Shown one piece after another: positions 1 through 7,990 of a stretch of DNA of 64,000 bases. Numbering within the stretch: the first letter of the stretch is position 1; the number at the start of each line of letters is the position of its first letter. Below the pieces are notes generated by a model, which saw only the letters and a program-made list of their open reading frames with translations, was not told the DNA's origin and did no database searches. The position numbers were made by a program, and so were the translations under genes. Origin of the DNA: Actinomadura sp. NBRC 104425 (GTDB lineage Bacteria > Actinomycetota > Actinomycetes > Streptosporangiales > Streptosporangiaceae); the NCBI RefSeq assembly GCF_030269545.1, contig NZ_BSTN01000017.1, positions 22,856-86,855 on the forward strand, read 5' to 3'.

Positions 1-210
1 TGCGTGGCCTGGTCCTGCGTGGCCTGGTCCTGCGTGGCCTGGTCCTGCGTGGCCTGGTCCTGCGTGGCCTGGTCCTGCGTGGCCTGGTCCTGCGTGGCCT
101 GGTCCTGCGTGGCCTGGTCCTGCGTGGCCTGGTCCTGCGTGGCCTGATTCTGCGTGGCCTGATTCTGCGTGGCCTGATTCTGCGCGGCCTGATTCTGCGC
201 GGCCCGCTCC
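1..210. repeat. 15-bp tandem repeat inside dnaE2
   Basis: Nine identical copies of TGCGTGGCCTGGTCC (1-135) are followed by three copies ending GATTC (136-180), one TGCGCGGCCTGATTC (181-195) and a last diverged copy (196-210). The array may continue beyond base 1. On the coding (minus) strand each unit is five codons (Q-D-Q-A-T, or Q-N-Q-A-T/A in the older units), so gain or loss of units keeps the frame. Perfect copies lie distal to the start codon and degenerate ones proximal, which suggests recent expansion. Confidence 0.97.
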
Positions 211-293
211 TGCCGCCCCCACGACAACCGCCGCTCGAACTCGCGCCACGGGATCGGCGGGTTACTCCAGCCCACGCCGTCCGCCCCGCTCAC
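1..293 (-). CDS. dnaE2: Error-prone DNA polymerase DnaE2, N-terminal fragment (runs off the window)
   Basis: Translesion C-family polymerase of the SOS mutasome; only the first ~97 codons are in the window. The N-terminus reads VSGADGVGWSNPPIPW, and the GW-x-N-x-P segment resembles the family's usual start (MGW...). The chosen GTG (293-291) overlaps the imuB stop by four bases (GTGA), as expected for translational coupling; a GTG at 275, giving a start closer to MGW, is the alternative. After residue ~28 the reading frame enters the 15-bp repeat and encodes (Q-N/D-Q-A-T/A)n to the window edge, before any PHP-domain motif is reached. Such a Q-rich insert between the N-terminal tip and the PHP domain is not something I know from other DnaE2 proteins. 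Identification rests on the N-terminal motif plus the imuA'-imuB context. Confidence 0.85.
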   Translation of the reverse strand, partial: MSGADGVGWSNPPIPWREFERRLSWGRQERAAQNQAAQNQATQNQATQNQATQDQATQDQATQDQATQDQATQDQATQDQATQDQATQDQATQDQAT

Positions 294-1813
294 TCGTACA
301 CGGCCTCCACATGCCAGCGCCCCCCTTCCACCGCCAGCAGGTAGGCGTGCCCCTCCGCCGTGACAACCTGGAACCGGGCCCGGCGCCGCGCGCGCTCGGG
401 GTCCCACCAGTACTCGGCCACCGGCCAGGGCCCCGCCCACGCCGTCACCCGCTCGGCCCTGCCGCCCGCCACGGCGACGTGCGCGGGCGGCGCCGACACC
501 GCACACCGCGCCGATACCCCCACCGTCTCCCCGGAGGCGTCCGTGACCGCCGCGGACCGCGGCGCCGGAGGAACCACCGCCGGAGCCGGGCCTTCGATCC
601 GCCCCGGCCACGGACCGTCCGGAACCCCCGCCGGAGGCAGGTCGCCGACCGGCACCCGCGCCACCTGCTCGCCCGGACCCCGCCCGCCGGTCACCACCGG
701 CCGGGTGACACCGCGGTGGCCGAGCAGCGCCTGGATCCGGTCCACCGCCCGCGCGATGCGCTCGGTCACCGTGGACCGGCCCCACAGCGCCTGCTGTCCG
801 CCCTCGTCCGGGACGAGCTGGTCCGGAGCCAGCTCCAACCACGCCACGCCGCCCCACACGGCGTCTGCGGCCTCCTCGGGGGCCCGCCACGCCGACAGCT
901 GCCAGCGGACCCGCTCGGCCACCGCCAGCGCCGACAGCGCCCCCTCGTGCCGCCACAGCCGGCGCAGAACACCGCCGTCGGCGAAACCGGCGGTCACCTC
1001 CAGCCGCACGCAGGTCAGCCCGCCCGCGGCCATCCCCTCGTGCAGCTCGGCGGCCAGCCGCTTGGCCGCGAACACCACCTGCTCGGCATGCGCGGCGGGC
1101 GGATCGAACTCCTCCCGCACCGACAGGTCGGCGGCCGCGGGAGCGGGCGCCACCGGCCGCGGCTCCTCGCCCCGCGCCAGCCGGTGCGCCAGCGCCCCGT
1201 CCGCCCCGAACCGCCCCGCCACGTGCCCGGACGGCAGCGCCGCGAACGCCCCCAGCGTCCGGATGCCCAGCCGCTGCAGCAGGTCGGCCAGCTCCGGCCG
1301 GTCCAGCACCGACAGCGGATACGGCGCCAGGAACGCCGCCGCCCCGCCTGCGGGCACCACGATCCCGCCCCCGCCGGAACGCGCGGCCAGCTCCGCGGCG
1401 AACAACCCGTCCGCTATGCCCGCCCCGCAGTCGAACCCCGCCTCCACCACGGCGTCCTGAACCAGCACCCGCAGCGACTCCTCACCGCCGTAGAAGCGGG
1501 CGGCGCCGCGCGCCGGGACGGCGCACAGCCCCGGGCGCACCACCTCCACCTTGGGCACGAGCGCGGCCACCGCCTCGACCACCCTCTCGAACCGCCGCCC
1601 TTCGGCGTCGCCGTCGCGGTCCCGCACCACGAGATCCGGGCAGCGCCGCTGCGCGTCCCGGACCCGCTGCCCCCGCCGCACGCCCGCGGCCCGCGCGGCG
1701 GAACTGCACGCCGCCACCCGGCCGTCCGCCACCACGGCGCCCGGCGTCGCGGCGTCGACGCCCACCGCGGTGACCGGCCAGTCCGGACACCACACCGCCA
1801 GCACCCGGCTCAT
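290..1813 (-). CDS. imuB: ImuB, inactive Y-family polymerase-like mutasome hub
   Basis: A 507-residue Y-family (DinB-like) protein that scaffolds ImuA' and DnaE2 on the beta clamp during SOS mutagenesis. The N-terminus MSRVLAVWCPDWPVTAV lacks the acidic catalytic residues found at this position in active Y-family polymerases, as is usual for ImuB. Palm, thumb and little-finger-like regions follow, then a C-terminal tail with YWWDPERARRRARFQV, typical of actinobacterial ImuB. The ATG at 1813 overlaps the imuA' stop (ATGA); longer in-frame starts would run into imuA'. The 3' end overlaps dnaE2 by four bases, so imuA'-imuB-dnaE2 reads as one LexA-controlled operon. Confidence 0.92.
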   Translation of the reverse strand: MSRVLAVWCPDWPVTAVGVDAATPGAVVADGRVAACSSAARAAGVRRGQRVRDAQRRCPDLVVRDRDGDAEGRRFERVVEAVAALVPKVEVVRPGLCAVPARGAARFYGGEESLRVLVQDAVVEAGFDCGAGIADGLFAAELAARSGGGGIVVPAGGAAAFLAPYPLSVLDRPELADLLQRLGIRTLGAFAALPSGHVAGRFGADGALAHRLARGEEPRPVAPAPAAADLSVREEFDPPAAHAEQVVFAAKRLAAELHEGMAAGGLTCVRLEVTAGFADGGVLRRLWRHEGALSALAVAERVRWQLSAWRAPEEAADAVWGGVAWLELAPDQLVPDEGGQQALWGRSTVTERIARAVDRIQALLGHRGVTRPVVTGGRGPGEQVARVPVGDLPPAGVPDGPWPGRIEGPAPAVVPPAPRSAAVTDASGETVGVSARCAVSAPPAHVAVAGGRAERVTAWAGPWPVAEYWWDPERARRRARFQVVTAEGHAYLLAVEGGRWHVEAVYE

Positions 1814-2610
1814 CCCACGACCTCCAGGGCGGGCCGCGCGGCCGCCGCGGCGGTGACCGTCCCGTCCGGGCCGGGCAGCCACACCCAGGCGCTGCGCCCG
1901 CCCCCGCGCCCCTCGGCCACCACCCGGGCGAGACGCCCGCTCAGCAGGCCGTGCCCGTCACCCACGCCCGCCCATTCCGCCTCGGCCACGCGCAACCTCA
2001 ACTGCACTCCCGGCCACTGGCGCCCGTACGGTCCCGACAGCGCCAGCACACACCCGTGCTTGCGGACCAGCGCCGACAGCCTCCGCACGGCCGCCCCCGC
2101 AGGAGCCGCCGGGGGACGCAGCAGCACCAGGTCAACGGACTCGACGAGCGCCGCCACCACATCCGGCCACCGCTCACCGGGCTCGTCCACCAGAAGCAGG
2201 CGTTCGGGCTCCGCGCCCATCCCCGCGGCCGCCAGCACACCGAAGTCAGGCATGCCGACCACGCCGCACCAACCGCCCTGCCTCTCGACGCCCCCGTGCC
2301 TGGACACCCCCGCGACCAGCGCGACACCCAGGGACGCGGATCCGTCCACCTCCACAACGGACCCTGCCCGCAGGGCACCGCCGGGAACGACATCGCGCAA
2401 CCCGGGCAGCACAGGAACGGTCTCCGCTGACACCGCCGACCCGGGCCGCACCCCCGCGTGGGCCAGCGCCGCCCCCGGCCGCCCGAAGGCGCTCCGCAGG
2501 ACCCCCACCGAGGAAGCCCCCGGATCCGCCCGGAGCCCGTCCCGCGACGGCGCGCCCCCCGCCGCCGGGGACCCGACGGCCCCGGACCGCACCGACGCCG
2601 ACTCCGCCAC
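1810..2610 (-). CDS. imuA': ImuA' (RecA-like mutasome accessory protein)
   Basis: A 266-residue protein of the ImuA'/SulA-RecA-like group, which works with ImuB and DnaE2 in damage-induced mutagenesis. Visible: a VLPGLRDVVPGGALRAGSVV segment at about residues 67-86, where RecA-like proteins carry the start of the core, then alternating strands and helices (LLLVDEP; VDLVLLRPP) but no Walker A GxxxxGK[ST], which ImuA' proteins often lack. The start is GTG (2610) with GGGAGG six bases upstream. First gene of the mutasome operon; a LexA-type operator lies 49-64 bases upstream. Identification depends partly on the imuB/dnaE2 neighbours. Confidence 0.85.
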   Translation of the reverse strand: MAESASVRSGAVGSPAAGGAPSRDGLRADPGASSVGVLRSAFGRPGAALAHAGVRPGSAVSAETVPVLPGLRDVVPGGALRAGSVVEVDGSASLGVALVAGVSRHGGVERQGGWCGVVGMPDFGVLAAAGMGAEPERLLLVDEPGERWPDVVAALVESVDLVLLRPPAAPAGAAVRRLSALVRKHGCVLALSGPYGRQWPGVQLRLRVAEAEWAGVGDGHGLLSGRLARVVAEGRGGGRSAWVWLPGPDGTVTAAAAARPALEVVG

Positions 2611-2658
2611 GGTCCCTCCCGCCCACGATCACGCGCCCCCGGATCACGGCCACCAATG

Positions 2659-2684
2659 TCGAACACAGGTTCGATATGTGTCAA
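2659..2684 (-). promoter_or_regulatory. SOS (LexA) box inside the imuA'-imuB-dnaE2 promoter
   Basis: TCGAACACAGGTTCGA at 2659-2674 is TCGAAC-N4-GTTCGA, the actinobacterial LexA consensus, with perfect arms. On the minus strand a perfect -35 TTGACA sits at 2684-2679, and the box falls between it and a weak -10 (GACATT, 18-base spacing). LexA bound here would block the promoter, and DNA damage would induce the mutasome. Confidence 0.9.
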
Positions 2685-2893
2685 GTTATCGCAGGTCACA
2701 CCGCATCCCCGCGCCGCCCGGCCCGCAACGCGCAACCCCTTGCGCCATAGGCCTTCCCGCGGTCGCACCCCCGCCTGAGAATTGCCGGACGCGTGCAAGA
2801 CCACCGCGGCGCGCGGGCGCACGACCGGCTCGCCCAAGGGGTGCGGGAAGACGGCGATCGCATCCCCGCTCCCGGGGTTCGTATGCTGCGGTC

Positions 2894-3925
2894 ATGGCGC
2901 ATGACGTGCGGGCCGTCGAGTGGACGGGGCAGGGGCTGCGGCTGATCGACCAGACGGTGCTGCCCCACCGGCTGGAACACCTCGACGTCAGGGACGTCGA
3001 CACCCTCGTCGCCGCGATCCGCAACCTGGCCGTGCGCGGCGCCCCGGCCCTGGGAGTGGCGGGCGCGTTCGGCGTCGCCATCGCCATCCGCCAGGCCGAA
3101 CGGGAGCACTGGGACGACGCCACCCGCGACGCCGCCATCCAACGGATCCGGGACGCCCGCCCCACCGCCGTCAACCTCGCCGCCGGCGTGGACAGGGTCC
3201 GGCCCCTCGTGCCCAAGGGACTCGACGCCGTCGTGGCCGAAGCGCAGGCCCTGTTGGACGAGGACGTGCGCGGCAACCGCGCCATAGGGCGGCACGGCGC
3301 GGACTGGATTCTCGCCCGGACCCCCGACCGCCCCCTGCGCATCCTCACCCACTGCAACACGGGAGCCCTCGCCACGGCAGGCTGGGGCACGGCCCTGGGA
3401 GTCGTCCGCGAACTGCACACCCGCGCACGCGTCGAGGTCGTCTACGCCGACGAGACGCGCCCCCTGCTGCAGGGCTCGCGCCTCACCGCCTGGGAACTGG
3501 ATCAGGCGGGCATCCCCTGCCTGATCCAGGCCGACGGCGCGGCGCCCGCCACCATCCTGCGCGGGCTGGTCGACGTCGCCGTCGTCGGCGCCGACCGGAT
3601 CGCCGCCAACGGCGACACCGCCAACAAGGTCGGCACCGTGAGCGTGGCCCTGGCCTGCGCCGAGGCGGGCATACCGTTCGTCGTCGCCGCCCCCTGGAGC
3701 ACCGTCGACCTGAACACGCCCTCGGGACGCGACATCCCCATCGAGGAACGCGCCCCCGAGGAGATTCTCGCCTGGAACGGCGCGCACGCCGCCCCCGAAG
3801 GCGCCCGCGCCCACAACCCGGCGTTCGACGTCACCCCGGCGAAGCTCGTCAGCGCCCTGGTGACCGAGACGGGCGTGCTGGAGGTCTCCTCGGGCGCGAC
3901 GCCCCGACGCGCGTCCTCCCGCTGA
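2894..3925 (+). CDS. mtnA: S-methyl-5-thioribose-1-phosphate isomerase
   Basis: A 343-residue cytosolic enzyme converting methylthioribose-1-phosphate to methylthioribulose-1-phosphate in methionine salvage. Family motifs are present: RNLAVRGAPALGVAGAFG near residues 43-60, the catalytic cysteine in THCNTGALAT (C154), and the catalytic aspartate in VVGADRIAANGDTANKVGT (D234). The substrate-binding DLNTPSG-x-DIPIEER segment follows. Length is normal for MtnA. The start is ATG 2894, immediately before AHDVRAVEW; no strong Shine-Dalgarno is visible. It converges with the aldo/keto reductase gene, leaving only six bases between the two stops. Confidence 0.95.
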   Translation: MAHDVRAVEWTGQGLRLIDQTVLPHRLEHLDVRDVDTLVAAIRNLAVRGAPALGVAGAFGVAIAIRQAEREHWDDATRDAAIQRIRDARPTAVNLAAGVDRVRPLVPKGLDAVVAEAQALLDEDVRGNRAIGRHGADWILARTPDRPLRILTHCNTGALATAGWGTALGVVRELHTRARVEVVYADETRPLLQGSRLTAWELDQAGIPCLIQADGAAPATILRGLVDVAVVGADRIAANGDTANKVGTVSVALACAEAGIPFVVAAPWSTVDLNTPSGRDIPIEERAPEEILAWNGAHAAPEGARAHNPAFDVTPAKLVSALVTETGVLEVSSGATPRRASSR

Positions 3926-3931
3926 CGGCCG

Positions 3932-4861
3932 TCACACCCACGGCAACGCGGAACGCTCGGCCCAGTACCGCTCCGGCGGTACGGCCGAACCCAGGACCTG
4001 CGCCAGCTCCTCTTCCCCGAGCGACACCGTGACGGCCGCCAGGTTCGACTTCAACTGCGCCGGGCTCACCGCCCCCAGCAGCACGGTTCCGGCCCACTCC
4101 TGCGCCAGCACCGCCGCAAGGGCGACCGCGTCCGGCCCCACCCCGTGCCGGGCCGCCACCTCACGCACCGCCTCCGGGGGCCGGACGGCGAGCCTGCCGT
4201 TGGCCATGGCCTCCTTCACCAGCACGTGAGCCCCGGCCTCGTGGGCCTCCCGCAGCGCGTCGCCCACGGACGGCTCCAAAAGATTCCACGTCGACTGCAC
4301 CGTGTCGAACAGCCGCCGCCCCGAAACCTGAAGCTCCATCGCCTTGCGCACGGTCTCGCCCTGGCGGGGCCCGGACGTGGAGAACCCGACCCTGACGCCC
4401 TCCTCCGCCGCCTCCGCCAGCGCGGCCTGCAGGGCCGCGTCGCCGAACAGCGGGCTGTCATGGGTCAGCGAGTGCACCTGGTAGACGCTCACCCTCGTGC
4501 CCAGAAGGCCGCGGGTCTCGGCGTACTGGGCCCGATAGCGGTCCAGGCTGTGCTCCTTGACCTCGTGGACGTCGGCGTCCATGCGCCACCCGCCGACGTA
4601 GGCGTACCCCCACTTGCTCGACACGACGACGTCGTCATGCCCCCGCGCGTCGAGCCACCCGCCGAGGAACTCCTCGGCCAGCCCGTACGACCGCGCGGCG
4701 TCCACCCACCGGATCCCGGCCTCGTACGCGGCGTCCAGCACATCCCACGTGGCCGCGCGCATCTCCTCGACGCCGCGCCCGTCCGGCAACTGGTCACCGC
4801 GCCCCACGTTGATGTACGCGGGCCGTCCCAACGCCGCCAGCCCCAGACCGAGCCTTCGCAT
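3932..4861 (-). CDS. Aldo/keto reductase
   Basis: A 309-residue (beta/alpha)8 NADPH-dependent oxidoreductase. The catalytic tetrad can be placed: Asp and Tyr in WVDAARSYG, Lys in VVSSKWGY, His in VYQVHSLTHD. The substrate is unknown. Starts with MRRLGLGLAALGRPAYINVG; a GTG one codon upstream (4864) is an equally possible start. Divergent from the gene at 4977 and convergent with mtnA; no functional link to either is visible. Confidence 0.9.
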   Translation of the reverse strand: MRRLGLGLAALGRPAYINVGRGDQLPDGRGVEEMRAATWDVLDAAYEAGIRWVDAARSYGLAEEFLGGWLDARGHDDVVVSSKWGYAYVGGWRMDADVHEVKEHSLDRYRAQYAETRGLLGTRVSVYQVHSLTHDSPLFGDAALQAALAEAAEEGVRVGFSTSGPRQGETVRKAMELQVSGRRLFDTVQSTWNLLEPSVGDALREAHEAGAHVLVKEAMANGRLAVRPPEAVREVAARHGVGPDAVALAAVLAQEWAGTVLLGAVSPAQLKSNLAAVTVSLGEEELAQVLGSAVPPERYWAERSALPWV

Positions 4862-4905
4862 CACGCCTCCACCCTCGCATCGATCACCACCGAAAACTTA
4901 TCCAC

Positions 4906-4918
4906 AGAACGGCGTTCT
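4906..4918. promoter_or_regulatory. Short inverted repeat between divergent genes
   Basis: AGAACGGCGTTCT is a 5+3+5 palindrome in the 115-base gap between the aldo/keto reductase and the gene at 4977. The half-site looks LexA-like but the spacer is three bases instead of four, so I do not call it an SOS box. It may be an operator for either divergent gene. Confidence 0.3.
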
Positions 4919-4976
4919 ACTGTTTTCCGTGCTCTCCGCGTCCAACCATGTACTCACGGCAACGAAAGGAGCCCCG

Positions 4977-5759
4977 ATGAGTCCCGAAGCCCCTCGCACC
5001 CACTACGCCTTCCGCCAGTTCGCCGCCCTGCTGGGCATCACCGCCTGGCAACTGCGCCTGGCCCGCGAGCACGGCCTGCTCCCCGAACCCGACGTCGACG
5101 GGCGCCGCTGGTCCGCCGAACTGGCCGAGCGCTGCACCGACCGCAGGCCGCAGATCCTGTCCGCCTTCGGCGAGCAGCCGCCGATCGGCGCCGCCAAGGC
5201 TGCGGCCCGGCTGGCCCCGCGGGTCGGCCTCGACGTCGACCGGGCCGACATCGAGATCCTCGTCGCCCGCGGCGACCTCTGTGTGATCAGCCGCTACCAG
5301 GGCAACCCGGTCTACCTGCTGCGCGACCTGGACGCCCTCGCCCCCGAGACGATCACCTCTGTCGTCGCCGCCCGCAAGGGCCCGCTCCTCGACACCGTCG
5401 ACGCCCGCGGCGCCGCCGTGATCCTCGACTGGCCCAAGGACGTCTTCGCACGCATCGCCGCCGAGCGCCGCCTCGGCACCGACCAGCTGGGCCGCTACTC
5501 CATCGACGACGTCCGCGCCCTGTCCGCCGACCGCGACGTCGCCGAGCGCGTCCGCCACGAGCGGCGCCGCGCCGCCCAGCTGAGGGCCCGCCGCAACCAG
5601 GCCCGCTGCGAGAACACCCTCCGCGACTGGCTGCGGCACTGCACCGCCTACCTCGAAGGCGCGACCACCGCCCCGCCCAAGCTGGCCGAGGCCGGTCGCG
5701 CCCTGCGCGCCCTGGCCACCGCCAGAGCCACCACCCAACCCGAGAAATCCGCCGCCTAA
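4977..5759 (+). CDS. Conserved-looking hypothetical protein with MerR/excise-like HTH segment
   Basis: 260 residues, family not recognised. The N-terminal RQFAALLGITAWQLRLAREHG, LLPEPD region (residues ~11-37) has the pattern of a winged-helix/MerR-type DNA-binding module, and similar helix-turn-helix-like text (GAAKAAARLAP-x-VGLDVDRADIEILVARGDL) recurs around residues 80-105. The C-terminus is a basic, Arg-rich helix (RHERRRAAQLRARRNQARCENTL), consistent with nucleic-acid contact. The start is ATG 4977 after a clear AAAGGAG. The stop codon sits in the loop of a 9-bp hairpin. A DNA-binding role is inferred only. Confidence 0.6.
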   Translation: MSPEAPRTHYAFRQFAALLGITAWQLRLAREHGLLPEPDVDGRRWSAELAERCTDRRPQILSAFGEQPPIGAAKAAARLAPRVGLDVDRADIEILVARGDLCVISRYQGNPVYLLRDLDALAPETITSVVAARKGPLLDTVDARGAAVILDWPKDVFARIAAERRLGTDQLGRYSIDDVRALSADRDVAERVRHERRRAAQLRARRNQARCENTLRDWLRHCTAYLEGATTAPPKLAEAGRALRALATARATTQPEKSAA

Positions 5760-5768
5760 GGCGGCGGA
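5748..5768 (+). terminator. Hairpin whose loop is the stop codon
   Basis: TCCGCCGCC-TAA-GGCGGCGGA: a perfect 9-bp stem whose three-base loop is the TAA stop of the preceding gene. No T-tract follows, so it may be a weak terminator or a 3'-end stabiliser. Confidence 0.5.
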
Positions 5769-6313
5769 CACGGCCCGGCTGTCCTGTCGTGACGGGCTGG
5801 CGACGCGGCCGGCGGTGGGGCCGCCGAGTCCGCTGTGGCCGCGGTGCTGGAAGCAGGCGTGCAGACAAGCGCGCAAGCGCGGCGCGGCGTTCGGTCGCTG
5901 GGGACGGGGGAAGCCCGTCGTCCAGCCGGAGGCGGTGGCGGCCCTCGTCCCTGCTGCCGGTCTGCGGCCGGAAGCGGCGTGAAGACACACGGAAGCCTCA
6001 AGTCGTGGTCTCGTGGTGTCGAATGGCAGTCGTTCGATCTGCGCTCTGTCGGCCTGACGGGGCGAGCTGACCGACCGCCCGTACGCCTGCGCCGTCCGAG
6101 CCGACCGAGGAACTGATCGGCTGGGGCGTTCTCGACCCGGAGGCCCGGCGCGCCGTGGCGGCGTTCCGACCACCTGACCGAAGCCCCCGACCTGGCGTCC
6201 GGATCCTGGTCTGCGGGACGGTCCCCCTCGACCGTCTGCGGAGTGTGCGGCCGCTTCATTGCAGCGGACGGCGGTGATCTGGGCGGTCGGCCCTTGCCGG
6301 TGCGGCCGTGTGA
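5769..6313. other. No convincing gene; possible coding remnant
   Basis: About 545 bases between two convergent genes. Reading on from the upstream gene's frame gives a stretch (5760 to ~5983) with aromatic and basic character (WPRCWKQACRQARKRG, then FGRWGRGKPVVQPEAVAALV) ending at a TGA, but it has no start codon or ribosome binding site. It may be the decayed end of an older gene. The rest (5990-6313) shows nothing I can support. Confidence 0.4.
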
Positions 6314-7543
6314 TCAGGTGCGCTTCGAGTGGCGCGAGCCGCGTCGCCGCTTCTTTTGGGTCTCGCTCCGGACGACGGCGTACAGGCGGTCGCGGGCCTC
6401 GGTACGGGACATGGCGGGAAGGCGTTCGGGGAGCGCACCGGCCACGCCGGAGGGCGCGTCGATCCGCCCGTCGTCGTCCACCGCGACCCGGTCGCCGGGC
6501 CAGTCGCCCAGCAGCACGGCGGACACGTCGCCGGGATGGCGCGCGAGGAGCTGCGAGACCCGGTCGGCCTCCTTCTCGCAGTCGGCCACCAGCAGCAGAC
6601 GGCGTGTGTGCGGGGAGGTCGTCTCCCTGCGCATGGCCAGTTCCGTCTCCAGGTAGGCCAGGGCGGCGTCGAGGTTGCCCGGGATGAACAGCCCGTCCGA
6701 GGAATCGTCGAGCAGGTCGTCCTCGGCCAGGCCGAACAGCATCGTGGCGTCGGAGCGGGGGATCACCACCAGGGCGCTGTCCCGGTACCCCTCCAGGGCG
6801 GCCAGCGCCATGACCCGCGCGCTCGCGGCGGCGCCCTCGCCCGTCAGGCAGAGCGCGGGGAGCGCGAACGGATCGATGGCCGGCCGATAGGTGAAGGAAA
6901 CGGCGGGCTCCTGCTCGACAGGCGGGGCGCCCGCCGGCAGCGCCGCTGCGGCAGCCGCGAGAATGCGATGGCGCAGCGGATAGCCGATGGCCGCCATGGC
7001 GGGCAGGAGCAGCCCGAGCAGCAGCAGCGGTTGCAGGGATCGGGCGTCGCCCTGCTGCTCGTCGACCTGGGCGCGAGGAGACGGCCGCGCGGGGGTCGGC
7101 GTCGAGGTGGCGCTCGGCACCGTGGTCTTGGACACCGATGGTGAAGGACTGACGCGGGAAGGAGACGGCTTGGGCGGACGAGGGGACGCGGCCGTGGGAC
7201 GGGGCCGCGCCTTGGGCGCCCGCTCCCGCCCCTCCGGGGTGGCCCGCCGAGAGGGAGTCCGGCGCGGACGAGGCCTTTCCGCCCATGCCCGCCGCCGCAT
7301 CGCCTCCCACATGTCCTTGCAGAGCCGGGCGGTGTACCAGTCGAAGTACGGGGCCTGGCGGCACGGCACGGGCCGGGCGTAGCGCCCGTCGGGCTCGGGC
7401 CTGGCCGCGGCGTGCGCCGCCCCGGGCGTCGCGAGCGAGAGGACGCCCGCGATGGCCGCGCTGCCCAGCAGCCCGTACACGCACCGCACGGCCGCTTTCC
7501 GAACCCGGCCGACGCGCCTGAGATCTGGCAGAAGGTGCTTCAT
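6314..7543 (-). CDS. Secreted/membrane protein with Pro/Ser/Arg-rich linker and an alpha/beta domain
   Basis: 409 residues, unrecognised. Residues 1-45 form a long basic signal peptide ending in ATPGAAHA. A short extracytoplasmic segment with two cysteines (VPCRQAPYFDWYTARLCKDMW) follows, then a low-complexity Pro/Ser/Arg linker and a second hydrophobic span (LLLLGLLLPAMAAIGYPL). The C-terminal domain has alternating strands (SALVVIPRSDATMLFGL, RLLLVADCEKEADRVSQLL, DVSAVLLGDWPGDRV). The layout recalls actinobacterial LysM/BTAD-type regulators without their activator domain, but that is a guess. ATG 7543 was chosen because GGAG precedes it and a signal peptide begins there. A perfect 17-bp palindrome lies about 46 bases upstream. 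Confidence 0.65.
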   Translation of the reverse strand: MKHLLPDLRRVGRVRKAAVRCVYGLLGSAAIAGVLSLATPGAAHAAARPEPDGRYARPVPCRQAPYFDWYTARLCKDMWEAMRRRAWAERPRPRRTPSRRATPEGRERAPKARPRPTAASPRPPKPSPSRVSPSPSVSKTTVPSATSTPTPARPSPRAQVDEQQGDARSLQPLLLLGLLLPAMAAIGYPLRHRILAAAAAALPAGAPPVEQEPAVSFTYRPAIDPFALPALCLTGEGAAASARVMALAALEGYRDSALVVIPRSDATMLFGLAEDDLLDDSSDGLFIPGNLDAALAYLETELAMRRETTSPHTRRLLLVADCEKEADRVSQLLARHPGDVSAVLLGDWPGDRVAVDDDGRIDAPSGVAGALPERLPAMSRTEARDRLYAVVRSETQKKRRRGSRHSKRT

Positions 7544-7588
7544 ACTCCGCCCCGGGGGGATCGCCGCGGACATCTCCGGCTGACGATC

Positions 7589-7605
7589 GTAGTCAACTTG
7601 ACTAC
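7589..7605. promoter_or_regulatory. Perfect 17-bp palindrome, probable operator
   Basis: GTAGTCAA-C-TTGACTAC: two perfect 8-bp arms around one base, AT-rich compared with its surroundings, 46-62 bases upstream of the gene starting at 7543. This is the typical size and place of a dimeric repressor site (MarR- or GntR-like spacing); the regulator is unknown. Confidence 0.55.
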
Positions 7606-7654
7606 ACAGCGTTGAGGATTGCTCACACTCCAGGTTTCGCCCACGATGAACACC

Positions 7655-7990
7655 CGCCGCAAACGCCACTTACCGGAGCAGATCCACCCTGCGCTACGTG
7701 TCAAAGTCCACGGTGCGGTTCACCGTTGACGGTGGTGGATGGCCGTGATGTCTGCCGACATTGGTGGGGATGTCGGGGCTGCCGCGTTGGTTGGCATCGC
7801 CCTGCAGTGGTCGATTGCCGGGGCGGAGCCGCTCCGTGATGTGTGTCAGAGTCCGCGGTGCGAGCCACCGCTGATGATGGCGGGTCATGATGTCTGCCGA
7901 CACCGGCAGGGGCGCCGAGGCCGCCGCATTCGTTGGCATCGCCCTGCACTGGCCGATTCCGGTAGGTGTGCTGGTGGTGTCCTGTCTGAG
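7655..7990. repeat. Decayed direct repeat, period about 144 bp
   Basis: The segment beginning GTGTCAAAGTCC at 7699 is repeated, imperfectly, from 7843 (GTGTCAGAGTCC). The two copies share blocks such as GATGTCTGCCGACA and TTGGCATCGCCCTGCA over about 120 bases. A third, partial copy precedes the first (7660-7698 aligns with 7813-7842), and fainter similarity continues past 7963. Both strands are open for short stretches, but there is no ribosome binding site or stable frame, so I treat it as non-coding. Confidence 0.7.

Noticed and set aside
1..210. CRISPR-like array
   Set aside because: Units are 15 bp, directly adjacent with no spacers, and lie in frame within dnaE2.
4906..4918. A second LexA box (AGAACGGCGTTCT)
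   Set aside because: The spacer between GAAC and GTTC is three bases, not four, and the flanking T/A positions do not match the SOS consensus.
5769..6313. Several overlapping open frames on both strands
   Set aside because: No ribosome binding sites and only arginine/proline-rich translations typical of random high-GC DNA; at most a coding remnant.
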